From Undibacterium cyanobacteriorum (GTDB taxonomy: Bacteria; Pseudomonadota; Gammaproteobacteria; Burkholderiales; Burkholderiaceae_D), in NCBI RefSeq assembly GCF_031326225.1, contig NZ_CP133720.1, positions 62,001 to 126,000 on the forward strand: a stretch of DNA of 64,000 nt. The letters are read 5' to 3'. The notes beneath the pieces were generated by a model. The model was not told the DNA's origin. It did not search any database and saw nothing but the letters and a program-made list of their open reading frames with translations. The position numbers and the translations under genes are program-made. The number at the start of each line of letters is the position of its first letter. Position 1 is the stretch's first letter. Positions 1 to 9,066 of this stretch are shown here, piece by piece.

Positions 1-63
1 ATCTCCCCCCACAATGCGCCCCAATCAAGAAAACCGATAAGTACACAACAAAGAGGTGGGGAA

Positions 64-1794
64 ATGTTGGATCAAATCATCGTACCGAGCATCAAAATAG
101 GTGTCTGGCTTGCGCCCTTAGTGATGTTGATCGTGGCGATTGTTTTGGTGTTCGTCTTAGCCAAGTATGGCAGGTCACTATCGTCGCCAAATAGCGCAGT
201 GATCACGGCTTGGTGGCGACGCCTAGCGATCAGTTCGCACCTCGTACTGTGTGGATTGCTGGTTTTGCTGGCCCTGCATGTCGTGAGTGCGATGTATGCG
301 GTGAATGCAGGCTGGGCTCATTGGTTGACGCAAAATTTCAATGCAAATGCCGCTGCAAATTCGCTATTTAACGATTGGATAGCGGTGACGCCCTTCGGCT
401 TGGTTTTGGCTGTGCTGGTGCAGTTCCTCGGAAGTGTGATCATTGCTTTCTCATCCCGTTATTTAGCAGGCGAGCCGCATCAATTACGTTACATGGCGGC
501 CATGGCAACGGTGCTGGCGGCCGTGCAATTGCTGCTGATGGCAAATCATTGGGTGATTCTGATTGTGGTCTGGAGTGCGGTGGGCTTTGCATTGCAGCAC
601 CTCTTGTGCTTTTACGAAGAACGCCCTTTCGCGCAACTGGCGGCGCATAAAAAACGTATCGCTGATGTGTTGGCGGACGTGCTTTTAATTCTCGCTGCTG
701 TCCTCGCTTGGCGCGAAGTCGGTAGTGGTTCTTTGCATGTCTTGTTTGAGGCGATCGCCCGCGATGGAATGAACACGGCCTTGCAAGTCAGTGCGGTGTT
801 GCTAGTGTTAGCCGTAGTCTTACGTACTGCTTCCCTACCTTTCCACGGCTGGTTGATTCAAGTGATGGAAGCGCCGACACCGGTGTCGGCTCTACTGCAT
901 GCTGGTGTGGTCAATCTTGGTGGCTTTGTGTTGATTCGCTTTGCGAGCTTGCTCGATCAAGCGCTGTGGGCTCGTTCGATCTTGCTTGCCTTTGGCTTAA
1001 GTACAGCGATCCTGGCGGGCATGGTCATGTTGACGCGGGTCAGTATCAAACTACGTCTGGCTTGGTCGACCGTGGCGCAAATGGGTTTTATGTTGGTCGA
1101 ATGCGCAGCGGGTTTATACAGCATCGCCGCCTTGCACATCTTGGGACACTCGCTCTATAAGGCGCATGCTTTCTTGTTGTCCTCGAATGTGGTCTACGAA
1201 ACGCGCTTGGCGCAAATGCGTGGGACAGTACGCAACACGACTTGGAGTTTGATGCTCGCACCCTGCCTCAGTCTGACCCTGGTGTTCATGGTCCAGTTCG
1301 GCGCTGAATATCTTGGCGCACCAGGTTGGGCTTGGTGGTGGAATGCGATTCTCGGTTTCGCCTTGGCGCCCTTGTTGTGGACGGCGAGTGGCAACACGCT
1401 CATGCGTTTGCTGCACGGCGCTGGCATGGTACTCAGTGTTGCGATCTTGGCAGTCCTGCTGCACTACTTACCGCTGGGCCTGCTTGATGCTCCTTCGGAC
1501 GTGCTTGGTGCGATCGCCTTCCTTGGTATGGCACTGCTCTACTTGATTTTGGCGCTGATCGAAGCGCAAGCCCCACTCCTCGAAACATGGCGTCGCTGGA
1601 GTTACGCCGGTTTCTATATCGACGAATGGTACACCCGCTTGAGTCTGCGGATTTGGCCGACCACTTGGGTTCAAGCGCAAACCTGCCCGTTCCACGATCT
1701 GAAAGAAGATCAACGCAAGAATGAACAAGCGCAGAAAACGAGTTTGCGAGCGCAGAGCGCACAGATCACATCTCTTGCAGCAAATAAATCCTGA
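64..1794 (+). CDS. dabB: DAB carbon-uptake membrane subunit DabB (NuoL-like)
   Basis: A 576-residue polytopic membrane protein of the NuoL/Mrp antiporter family, with about 14 hydrophobic segments. The family signature is at about residues 265-295 (PFHGWLIQVMEAPTPVSALL, then HAGVVNLGGFVLIRF). The neighbour is DabA (DUF2309), not Nuo or Mrp subunits, and this is what assigns it to the DAB complex. In that complex DabB is thought to use the cation gradient to drive one-way hydration of CO2 to bicarbonate by DabA. The start is ATG at 64 behind a purine-rich GAGGTGGGG site. The stop lies 14 bp before dabA. The C-terminus (about residues 535-576) is charged and cytoplasmic. Family assignment is secure; the transport direction and ion are inferred from characterised DAB systems. 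Confidence 0.9.
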   Translation: MLDQIIVPSIKIGVWLAPLVMLIVAIVLVFVLAKYGRSLSSPNSAVITAWWRRLAISSHLVLCGLLVLLALHVVSAMYAVNAGWAHWLTQNFNANAAANSLFNDWIAVTPFGLVLAVLVQFLGSVIIAFSSRYLAGEPHQLRYMAAMATVLAAVQLLLMANHWVILIVVWSAVGFALQHLLCFYEERPFAQLAAHKKRIADVLADVLLILAAVLAWREVGSGSLHVLFEAIARDGMNTALQVSAVLLVLAVVLRTASLPFHGWLIQVMEAPTPVSALLHAGVVNLGGFVLIRFASLLDQALWARSILLAFGLSTAILAGMVMLTRVSIKLRLAWSTVAQMGFMLVECAAGLYSIAALHILGHSLYKAHAFLLSSNVVYETRLAQMRGTVRNTTWSLMLAPCLSLTLVFMVQFGAEYLGAPGWAWWWNAILGFALAPLLWTASGNTLMRLLHGAGMVLSVAILAVLLHYLPLGLLDAPSDVLGAIAFLGMALLYLILALIEAQAPLLETWRRWSYAGFYIDEWYTRLSLRIWPTTWVQAQTCPFHDLKEDQRKNEQAQKTSLRAQSAQITSLAANKS

Positions 1795-1808
1795 CCAAGG
1801 AAAAAATC

Positions 1809-4439
1809 ATGATCACATTGGATCACACAGCAGCACAAGAAACATCGACGTCGACAATAGAACCGACGGTCGTCAATGCAGAAAAATGGAGTGAGTTTCG
1901 TCGCGCTGTCAGCCTCGCTTGTGAAGCAGCTTGTCAAACTATCGCACCCGCTTGGCCGCTCGATCAAGCCATTGCTGTAAATCCACACTGGCAGCGGGTC
2001 GATCGCCCTGTGCGTGAAGTGGCTGCGCGTATGGCCGTGCTCGGTGGTATTCAAGTCTTTCCAGCGCGTGATTATCAACGCCAAGCATGGGAAAGCAAAC
2101 GCATCACCGAGGTTGATTTGTATTCGGCGATCCGCCAAATTCCAGCGGCGCGTGAGCGACAATTGAATATGGACTTCTGTATTGATGCCTTATCAAAGGA
2201 CGTCAAAATCAATCAGTTGCCCTTGTTGATTGATGTGCTCGATATCGATCCTGATCGTCACACCCGTCTATCATGGCGTTCCGCGATTACGCATCAAGTC
2301 AGCCAAACCTGTGCCGCTTACTTCGATCATCATCAAGCGCAATGGCAACCTGAGCGAGCTTCTGGTCTCTATGCTTTTTGGCGTGAGACGATCACGCATG
2401 ATCACGGCATCGGCACCTTGATGGGCTTACCGAATCTTGGGCGAGTCTTGCACTTGCTACCGCAACAGCATGAAGACGCTGAGGTGTGGGTGATGCAGCA
2501 TTTGGGTTTGCCGCAAGATGCGTGGACCGACTATTTAGAAGCGGTCTTGTTGACGGTGAACGGGTGGGCTTCGAGCTGCGCGTACTTGGCGTGGCAGGCA
2601 AAATTGGCGGGTGGCAGCGATCAGCATTTACGCGAATTGCTGGCGATTCGTCTGGCTTGGGGCATCGTACTTTTGGAATGCCGACGCGAGCTTCAACACG
2701 ACGCACAAACTAGCTTGGCCTTCTCCGCGTTACGGCGTGAATGGGAAAATCACAAAGCACGTTTGCGTCAAGCGGAGGATGCTTTGTTGGTCGACGAAGT
2801 ATGGCAGTTGGCTTTGGAGCGTGGATACCAAACGAAACTGGCACAACAACTATTGCAAACAGTAGTGCCTTCAGTATCTACATCAGCATCAGCATCAACA
2901 TCGAACGAGCTCGATAGCGCATGGGAAATGCAAGCGGTGTTCTGTATCGATGTTCGTAGTGAACCGATGCGACGTGCCCTCGAAGCGGTGGATCCAGCGA
3001 TTCAAACCAAAGGCTTCGCCGGTTTCTTTGGTGTACCCGCCGCCTATACGCCGATGGCGAGTGCCTTACAGCGTCCGCAATTGCCGGGCTTGTTACCGGC
3101 GGCGATGCAGATCAGCGAATGCGTGGTGGTCGGACCCGAGGCTGGTTTGGATCAAACGGAGACAGTCGAGGCGCAAGCACAACGATCGACGATATCAGAG
3201 CGCCGTCAACAGCGCTTCGCGCGCGATCGCCAATGGTCGAATACCAGCCAACGTCCAAGCACAGCGTTTAACTATGTCGAGGCTGCCGGCTGGACTTATC
3301 TCGGAAAATTGTGGCGCAGTTGGAAACCGCAACAGGCAGCGCGCCTCAGTGCGGATACCTATGCCTTGTCCGCCGTAGAACAATCTGTATGCCGGCCACG
3401 CTTGATGGGTTTGAGGCTAGAACAACAAGTCGATCTCTCGGCGAAGGTCTTGCACGCGATGGGATTAGAGAGTGATTTTGCCCCCATCGTGATGCTAGTC
3501 GGACATGGAAGCCAGAGCGCCAATAATGCTCACGCCGCGGCACTCGATTGCGGTGCTTGCTGTGGCCAAACCGGTGAGGTCAATGTGCGTAGTCTGGTCG
3601 CTATCCTGAATACGCCAGCTGTACGTCAGGGTTTGCAAGCCAAGGGTGTGGTGATTCCCGAGCATGTGCAATTTATGGCGGCTTTGCACAACACCACGAC
3701 GGATGAAATCGACACCTTCGATCTTGATCTATTGTCTCCATCGGCACAACAGCGTTGGGCGAAGATGGCAGTCGTGTTTGCTCAAGCAGCAGATCAAGTA
3801 CGACGCGAACGAGCCCACAAACTCGGAGAAAATCCGCGCAGTAGTCATCAAAGCTTATTGAGCAAGCTGCGTCTGCGTGCCAACGATGCGGCACAAACGC
3901 GCCCCGAATGGGGTTTGGCCAATAACGCAGCGTTCTTGATGCTACCAAGCGCGCGGGGTTTGCATCTGGATGGACGTAGTTTCTTGCATGACTATCGGAT
4001 TGAAAATGATCCGGATCATGGTGTGCTGGAGTTGTTGATGACAGCGCCGATGCTGGTGACGCATTGGATTAACTGGCAGTATCACGCCTCCAGTTGTGAG
4101 CCACAACGCTACGGTTGCGGTAATAAGATTTTGCACAATGTAGTGGGTGGACGACTCGGCGTGTTCGAAGGTAATGGCGGTGATTTACGCATCGGCTTAT
4201 CCAAGCAATCCCTGCACGATGGAGAAAAATTATTGCACGAACCGCTGCGCCTGACGGTAGTGATCGCCGCACCAACCGAGGTGATCGACAGCCTGATTCG
4301 CAAGCACCAGATCTTGCAACATCTTCTGAATAACGGATGGTTGCACTTGTGGTCTGTTCAAACGTCGTTGTTGCGTTACACAGAACAAGGATGGACAGCA
4401 GTGCTCGATGAAAGCTTGGCAAAGACGCAGGAAGTATAA
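1809..4439 (+). CDS. dabA: DAB carbon-uptake zinc subunit DabA (DUF2309/UPF0753)
   Basis: An 876-residue soluble, peripheral-membrane protein of the DUF2309 family, the beta-carbonic-anhydrase-like subunit of the DAB inorganic carbon pump. The four zinc-site residues are visible: Cys379 and Asp381 in FCIDVRSE, His566 in VGHGSQ and Cys581 in LDCGACCG. Their spacings (C-x-D, and H to C 15 residues) agree with those I remember for characterised DabA. An Arg follows the Asp (DVR), as in beta-carbonic anhydrases. A Ser/Ala/Thr-rich low-complexity stretch at about residues 355-370 (STSASASTS) is probably a linker. It lies 14 bp after dabB and 2 bp before the next gene, so all three are surely one transcript. 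It converts CO2 to bicarbonate vectorially at the inner face of the membrane together with DabB. Confidence 0.92.
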   Translation: MITLDHTAAQETSTSTIEPTVVNAEKWSEFRRAVSLACEAACQTIAPAWPLDQAIAVNPHWQRVDRPVREVAARMAVLGGIQVFPARDYQRQAWESKRITEVDLYSAIRQIPAARERQLNMDFCIDALSKDVKINQLPLLIDVLDIDPDRHTRLSWRSAITHQVSQTCAAYFDHHQAQWQPERASGLYAFWRETITHDHGIGTLMGLPNLGRVLHLLPQQHEDAEVWVMQHLGLPQDAWTDYLEAVLLTVNGWASSCAYLAWQAKLAGGSDQHLRELLAIRLAWGIVLLECRRELQHDAQTSLAFSALRREWENHKARLRQAEDALLVDEVWQLALERGYQTKLAQQLLQTVVPSVSTSASASTSNELDSAWEMQAVFCIDVRSEPMRRALEAVDPAIQTKGFAGFFGVPAAYTPMASALQRPQLPGLLPAAMQISECVVVGPEAGLDQTETVEAQAQRSTISERRQQRFARDRQWSNTSQRPSTAFNYVEAAGWTYLGKLWRSWKPQQAARLSADTYALSAVEQSVCRPRLMGLRLEQQVDLSAKVLHAMGLESDFAPIVMLVGHGSQSANNAHAAALDCGACCGQTGEVNVRSLVAILNTPAVRQGLQAKGVVIPEHVQFMAALHNTTTDEIDTFDLDLLSPSAQQRWAKMAVVFAQAADQVRRERAHKLGENPRSSHQSLLSKLRLRANDAAQTRPEWGLANNAAFLMLPSARGLHLDGRSFLHDYRIENDPDHGVLELLMTAPMLVTHWINWQYHASSCEPQRYGCGNKILHNVVGGRLGVFEGNGGDLRIGLSKQSLHDGEKLLHEPLRLTVVIAAPTEVIDSLIRKHQILQHLLNNGWLHLWSVQTSLLRYTEQGWTAVLDESLAKTQEV

Positions 4440-4441
4440 CG

Positions 4442-5290
4442 ATGAACCAATCAAAATACAGAGGTCAGAAGATCGCTTTTCTGACCCAGCATGGAAAACA
4501 AGAGGTCGTCGCTGCTGCACTGGAACCCGTGTTGGGATGTGAAGTGATCCATGTGAGCGGCTACGATACAGATTTGCTCGGTAGTTTCACGCGTGATGTT
4601 CCGCGTAGCGGTACTCAACTTGATGCCGCCCGTCGCAAAGCGCGTAAGGGCATGGAGTTGGCCGGATTGAAAATCGGCTTAGCCAGTGAGGGAAGTTTTA
4701 GCACCGATCCCTACACAGGCATGATGCCGTGGAATCGTGAAATCATGGTCTTGATCGACGATGAATTGGGCATTGAAGTGGTCGGTATGGCGCAAGGATC
4801 AACCATTGCCGGGCAGATCTTGACCGCCAATTGGGATGATGTCGAACAGTTCGTTCGCAAACTCGGCTTCCCCCAACAACAAGTCGTGATGCGTCCGCAA
4901 TCAGAGAAAGATCCACGCTTTATCAAAGGCATAGGTAGTTGGGAAAAGTTGGGCGACGCTTTTACGAACCTACAAATGGAAGCCGATAACCGCAAAGTGT
5001 TTGTCGAGCCTGATCTACGGGCCTTTGCCAGCCCCACTCGCATGAGCCATATTGCACACGCCAGCGAGGACTTGGCACAACGCATTTTGTCGTGCTGCCC
5101 ACAATGCGCTGCGCCGGGATTTTCAGTCGTACAAAGACAGCCGGGTTTGCCCTGCGAATTGTGCGGAACACCGACCACGACTTACCTCAGCGAGACCTTG
5201 CGCTGCGTATTGTGTAAGCATGAGGAGATGCGCCAACGCCAAGATCTCCAATACGCCGACCCGCGCCATTGCCCGCAGTGTAATCCCTAG
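4442..5290 (+). CDS. DUF6671-like zinc-ribbon protein, third gene of the DAB operon
   Basis: A 282-residue soluble protein resembling the DUF6671 family, whose function is unknown to me. The N-terminal about 200 residues form an alpha/beta domain with conserved-looking stretches TQHGKQ (14-19), SEGSF (about 81-85) and DPYTGMMPWNRE. The C-terminal about 70 residues hold two zinc-ribbon-like Cys clusters: CPQC and CELCG, then CVLC and CPQC at the very end. The ATG lies 2 bp after the dabA stop, so it is translationally linked to the carbon pump. A regulatory or metal/cofactor role for the DAB complex is an inference from position only. No terminator hairpin is evident after the stop. Confidence 0.72.
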   Translation: MNQSKYRGQKIAFLTQHGKQEVVAAALEPVLGCEVIHVSGYDTDLLGSFTRDVPRSGTQLDAARRKARKGMELAGLKIGLASEGSFSTDPYTGMMPWNREIMVLIDDELGIEVVGMAQGSTIAGQILTANWDDVEQFVRKLGFPQQQVVMRPQSEKDPRFIKGIGSWEKLGDAFTNLQMEADNRKVFVEPDLRAFASPTRMSHIAHASEDLAQRILSCCPQCAAPGFSVVQRQPGLPCELCGTPTTTYLSETLRCVLCKHEEMRQRQDLQYADPRHCPQCNP

Positions 5291-5637
5291 TCTAATGTGG
5301 GCGAGCTTTGGTCTTGGTTTACGCCTTGTTCGTCATGCGCGTGGTGACGAAAAGGTGATCCATCAAGTTTTCTCTGTGCCTAAATCGCAATCGACCTTGC
5401 TCGCGACAAACGAGCCGAACAGCCGGGCTGCGATTGTCCTGTCGATAGTTTCCATGTCTCATGGAAAGTATCTTTGAGCGACTTCGATGCTCACTTTGTC
5501 TGAGCTCTTGCTAAATTTCACGATGATCGTTAAGGTCGCATCTGCATCTTTTTCAAGCGGGGTGGTGTTATCGAATGCCTCTTCCAGTGCACGATCTGAA
5601 TTTCGTTTCTTTTGTTTCTTTTGTTTCTTTTGGCTCT
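5291..5637. other. Intergenic spacer after the DAB operon
   Basis: About 350 bp between two convergent genes. The only structure seen is the 9-bp tandem repeat at its right end (listed separately) and a tiny GGCT/AGCC hairpin next to the minus-strand stop. Open frames here lack ribosome sites and look like read-through of the preceding gene in other frames. Confidence 0.5.
5605..5631. repeat. Tandem repeat, 3 x 9 bp (GTTTCTTTT)
   Basis: Three perfect head-to-tail copies of GTTTCTTTT. They begin 7 bp beyond the stop codon of the minus-strand gene that ends at 5638. It belongs to a set of unrelated post-stop tandem repeats in this window. Confidence 0.9.
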
Positions 5638-6423
5638 TTAAGCCGAGATATTTTTGAGCTTTCCATATTCGAACAGTAGGCAGTCGAGATATCGAGCATC
5701 GATGCCAAGAGCTCGCGATAACTCCAGGTAATTCTCAGGCTGAATATCAAGCTTCAAGAAATGTTGAACCACCCCAATGACATGTCGATCTGGTTTGATC
5801 ACCGTGTAACCTAGATTTAAGCGGATGTTCTCAACCACGCCAATTCCAACGCCTTTTCTTCTTCCGATAAAGTCATTACGCAAATCTTTGACATTGACGC
5901 GTGTGGCCCAGTGCCGAAGCGCTTCCATTTCATTTGATGCGCCAATCAAATCTTTGTATTCCAAAAAACCATCTGTGAGTGTCTTCAAGAGCGCGTACTT
6001 TGGATTCGCTTGGGGCTTTGTGGGGTTGGGCTTGATGTTGAGATAGATAGTACAAAAATCGAAGGCATTGATTGACTCAATCAGCTTTTTGAGATGCTGA
6101 AGATCGGTGACCTCTGGGAATAGTTCCTTGAATCTCTTGTAGCGAGATTGCATGGCACTTTCTTTCCAATTGATCACCAGCGCTGTTCTTAAAATGGGCG
6201 AAAGAGAGTCCGTGGAGTTCAGGAGTTCTTTGGATTTCGATGAAACAATGTTGCACACATGGGAGAGTGAGTGAGCCTGCGATCCGTGCGTCACAATCGC
6301 CTCTTCTATTTCTTTGATTAACAGCAGTACTCTGTCGATGTCATGTATTTCCATAAGGATGTCAATTGGAAGTGGTCGAGTGGAAGTATTAAGAATGCAG
6401 TACGCATAGTGAGGAGATTGCAA
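5638..6423 (-). CDS. Uncharacterised protein with HhH-GPD-like motif
   Basis: A protein of up to 261 residues that I do not recognise as a named family. The C-terminal third has RRKGVGIGVVENIRLNLGY followed by KPDRHV. This looks like a helix-hairpin-helix glycosylase-type segment in which the Asp of KPDRHV would be the catalytic or structural acid. The N-terminal half is helical and charged, without a signal peptide. The longest frame starts at a TTG (6423); an ATG at 6354 (MEIHDIDRV) is an equally good start, and neither has a clear Shine-Dalgarno. It stands alone, convergent to the DAB operon and divergent from the BlaI-like gene. Base usage looks more AT-rich than its neighbours, which suggests acquisition. 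DNA repair or a nuclease-associated role is a guess. Confidence 0.6.
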   Translation of the reverse strand: MQSPHYAYCILNTSTRPLPIDILMEIHDIDRVLLLIKEIEEAIVTHGSQAHSLSHVCNIVSSKSKELLNSTDSLSPILRTALVINWKESAMQSRYKRFKELFPEVTDLQHLKKLIESINAFDFCTIYLNIKPNPTKPQANPKYALLKTLTDGFLEYKDLIGASNEMEALRHWATRVNVKDLRNDFIGRRKGVGIGVVENIRLNLGYTVIKPDRHVIGVVQHFLKLDIQPENYLELSRALGIDARYLDCLLFEYGKLKNISA

Positions 6424-6537
6424 TCTTATCTAGTTTGATGACCACGTCAACAAATGAATGAGAGCTCACTAAGTGCCAAATGGTGCCAAATTCCAGAAAA
6501 TGCGGTTTTTGCTTGAATTGAACTGCCCCACTCAATC

Positions 6538-6567
6538 TAGAAAAAAATTTCTAGAAAATTTTTTCTA
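6538..6567 (+). promoter_or_regulatory. Double palindromic operator of the BlaI/MecR1-like operon
   Basis: Two 16-bp palindromes share their central TA: TAGAAA-AAAA-TTTCTA (6538-6553) and TAGAAA-ATTT-TTTCTA (6552-6567). Their centres are 14 bp apart. They sit 38 bp upstream of the repressor start at 6605. This is the position and symmetry expected for a winged-helix dimer of the BlaI/MecI type repressing its own operon, although the half-site differs from the classical TACA/TGTA core. Confidence 0.7.
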
Positions 6568-6604
6568 AATGGTTTATGCTACTTCCGAAATGGGAGAAAT
6601 GGGT

Positions 6605-7024
6605 ATGTCTAATAAAACAGAAACGCAAAACAAAGTAGCCAAGAACAAGGCAGCAGCCGTACGTAAGCCGACGCCGGCCGAGTTGGTTTTATTGAAGGCC
6701 TTGTGGCAACACGGTCCAGGTACGGCCAAGCAAGTTTTTGAATGGGCCCAGGTCGAGCGTCCTGAGATTAGTCAGGCGACGGTGCTGCGTCAGTTGCAAA
6801 TGATGTTTGCCGATGGCTTGTTGACGCGCGATGAAAGTGCGCGTTCGCATGTGTATGCCGCAGCGCAGGCACAGCAGAAATTGCAAACCAATTTATTGAA
6901 GGACTTTATTCAAAAGGCCTTCGCTGGTTCGGGAAAAGAATTGATTATGGCGGCCTTGAAAGAACACGTCAGCGACAAGGACCGCCAAGAGATTCAAGCT
7001 TTCCTGCATGGAGATGAAAAATGA
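6605..7024 (+). CDS. BlaI/MecI/CopY-family transcriptional repressor
   Basis: A 139-residue winged-helix protein of the BlaI/MecI (penicillinase repressor) family. The DNA-binding segment runs from PTPAELVLLKALWQHGPGTA through the recognition helix EISQATVLRQLQMMFADGLL to the wing TRDESARSHVYAA. The C-terminal helical part should dimerise and carry the cleavage site for the partner protease. ATG at 6605 was preferred to the upstream in-frame ATG at 6569 because GGGAG lies 8 bp before it and the 6569 start would overlap the operator. The stop overlaps the start of the M56 protease gene by 4 bp (ATGA), so the two are translationally coupled. It probably represses this operon through the paired palindromes just upstream. 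Confidence 0.88.
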   Translation: MSNKTETQNKVAKNKAAAVRKPTPAELVLLKALWQHGPGTAKQVFEWAQVERPEISQATVLRQLQMMFADGLLTRDESARSHVYAAAQAQQKLQTNLLKDFIQKAFAGSGKELIMAALKEHVSDKDRQEIQAFLHGDEK

Positions 7025-9033
7025 TATCGATGAACGCTGCTTGGGTTCCCGTGGTGGGAACCGCGTTGCTGCACTTTGTTTGGCAAGGAGCATTGTTGGC
7101 ATTGGCCACAGCCCTGCTCTTGTTTGTGTTACGACGTGCAAATACCAAGTGGCGTTATTTGGTAGCGAGTGTGGCGCTGGCGCTGTGTGCCGCGCTTCCG
7201 ACGAGTTATGTGGTGAGCCATTGGCCGAGTGTTGATGTGAGTGCGATGAGCGCCGCAGCATCGAAAGAAAATGCAAACTCCATAGAGAAGATCGCACCGA
7301 ATCAAGAAACCAGCGCTCTGTTCCAGCAACATAATACACAAGCAGCCGAGACGCTTGGCATCGACCTGAGCGCTTTTGTGCAGCGTCAAGCACCAGTGGT
7401 GGTCACGGTGTGGATGTTGGGCATGCTGGGATTGTTCCTGCGTTTCATCGCGGGGCTGGTGTGGGTCCAGCAACAAGTGAATCATGCCAAACAAAGTCCG
7501 AGTGCTGAATGGCAAGCGAAACTTGATCGCTTTGCCGAGGCTTTATACATTAAGACGCCGATTCGTATCGGTCTCTCCGAACACTTAGAATCACCGATGA
7601 CCGCCGGTTGGTGGCGTCCCATGGTGATCTTGCCAAGCGCACTAGCGACCGGCATGCCGATTGAATTAGTCGAAGCTTTATTGGCGCACGAAGTGGCGCA
7701 TATCAAGCGCTTCGACTACCTAGTGAATTTGTTGCAAAGCGTGGTCGAGATCGCGCTGTTCTATCACCCTGCCGTTTGGTGGATTTCCAAGCAGATACGC
7801 ATAGAACGCGAACAAATTGCCGATGATTTAGCAGCAGGATTACTAGGCGAACCGCGGCGCCTGGCTCTTGCCTTGTCCGAGCTGGAACAATTCCAGTTCA
7901 TCAACCCCCAACCGGCCTTATCGGCCCGAGGAGAAAATCTGATGTTACGCATTAAACGATTAATTAAACCCGAGCTTTCCGCGAAGCCTTTCGCTTGGAA
8001 ATTAGCTTTGCCTATGTTGAGCATTTCAGCTGCTTGTGCGGCTTTGGTAGCGCAAGCAAGCGTGCCAACTACGGCCGCGCAACCGGCAATGGTCGCAAGC
8101 ACCGCACCGACCATCGCACCATTGGTGGTAGCACATAGCGCTCCGCTCAGTATCGCCAATCCCGTCATCTCTGCGCCACCACCAACCGCAGCATCGACCA
8201 TCACCGAGGCGCTTAGTGAGGTGCGTGGTATGGAGGCGCTGCCACCCGTGCCTGAGCCAGATCAAAAAGTGGCGAAGCGCAGCAAGAGCGACGATGAAAA
8301 AGATGCTTTGACCATGGCTTTAGTGGATCCAGCGAAAGAAGATGTGCATTACATGAGCGGCGGCCGCAGCGATCGCAAGATGGTCGAGAAACTTAAGCGT
8401 GACAATAAAGGTGCGTTTCTCTGGTTCCGTGAAGATGGCAAGTCATTTGTGATTCGTGATCCTAAAGTGATCGCTCAATTACATGATGCTCAAGCGCCAT
8501 TGGAGGCGGTCAGCAAACAGATGGAAGAGCAAGGCAAGAAAATGGAGGCGCAGGGCAAGGTGATGGAAGAAATCGGTAAACAGATGGAATCCGTGCAGAT
8601 TAAAGAGCCCAAATTCGATCGTGCGAACGACGCCCGCATGCAAGCCTTTGAACGTAAAATGGAAGCGCTCGGTCGTAAGATGGAAGTGATCGCAGAACGT
8701 ATGGCAAATCGTAAGAACGATGAGGCGCGGGAAGGCGACCGCGCCGCGATGCAGAAGATGCAGGAACAGATGCAAGAAATGTCGAAGAAATTGCAAGCTG
8801 AAGTAGCGAATATGCATATCGATCAAGAAGCTCTGCAGAAGTCTTTAGAACCCCTCAAAGCTTACAGCGCCAAAATGCAAGACGCCAGCAAACCAATGGA
8901 GCAACTCGGTGAAGAAATGGGGCGCCTTGGCGAACAGATGGAATTGAAACAACGTGAATTCCAGAAGAAGGTCAAAGAGATTATTCAATCCGCAAAAAAA
9001 GAGGGATTAGTCACTGCGGTGCCTGAGGCTTAA
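7021..9033 (+). CDS. MecR1/BlaR1-like M56 membrane protease with Met-rich coiled-coil tail
   Basis: A 670-residue inner-membrane protein. The first about 330 residues resemble the M56 protease half of BlaR1/MecR1: N-terminal membrane helices, a further helix at about 125-150, the zinc site His223-Glu224-Val-Ala-His227 in a cytoplasmic loop, and a last helix at about 325-345. After a Pro/Ala-rich linker the outer part does not show the SxxK penicillin-binding domain of BlaR1. Instead, residues about 490-660 are a long charged coiled coil in which methionine recurs (KQMEEQGKKMEAQGKVMEE, then MQKMQEQMQEMSKKL). It overlaps the repressor gene by 4 bp and presumably cleaves it when the outer domain senses its signal. 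The signal is unlikely to be a beta-lactam, given the absent transpeptidase fold. Confidence 0.85.
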   Translation: MISMNAAWVPVVGTALLHFVWQGALLALATALLLFVLRRANTKWRYLVASVALALCAALPTSYVVSHWPSVDVSAMSAAASKENANSIEKIAPNQETSALFQQHNTQAAETLGIDLSAFVQRQAPVVVTVWMLGMLGLFLRFIAGLVWVQQQVNHAKQSPSAEWQAKLDRFAEALYIKTPIRIGLSEHLESPMTAGWWRPMVILPSALATGMPIELVEALLAHEVAHIKRFDYLVNLLQSVVEIALFYHPAVWWISKQIRIEREQIADDLAAGLLGEPRRLALALSELEQFQFINPQPALSARGENLMLRIKRLIKPELSAKPFAWKLALPMLSISAACAALVAQASVPTTAAQPAMVASTAPTIAPLVVAHSAPLSIANPVISAPPPTAASTITEALSEVRGMEALPPVPEPDQKVAKRSKSDDEKDALTMALVDPAKEDVHYMSGGRSDRKMVEKLKRDNKGAFLWFREDGKSFVIRDPKVIAQLHDAQAPLEAVSKQMEEQGKKMEAQGKVMEEIGKQMESVQIKEPKFDRANDARMQAFERKMEALGRKMEVIAERMANRKNDEAREGDRAAMQKMQEQMQEMSKKLQAEVANMHIDQEALQKSLEPLKAYSAKMQDASKPMEQLGEEMGRLGEQMELKQREFQKKVKEIIQSAKKEGLVTAVPEA

Positions 9034-9066
9034 GCCGTATTTACAGCACCTCGATGTAAAAGTCTG

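Noticed and set aside
5052..5477. 141-codon plus-strand open frame overlapping the DUF6671 gene
   Set aside because: Most of it is an out-of-frame reading of DUF6671, whose Cys clusters support the other frame.
8479..8826. 115-codon minus-strand open frame opposite the Met-rich coiled coil
   Set aside because: The His/Phe/Leu-rich peptide is just the antisense of Met/Gln/Lys codons in the MecR1-like gene.
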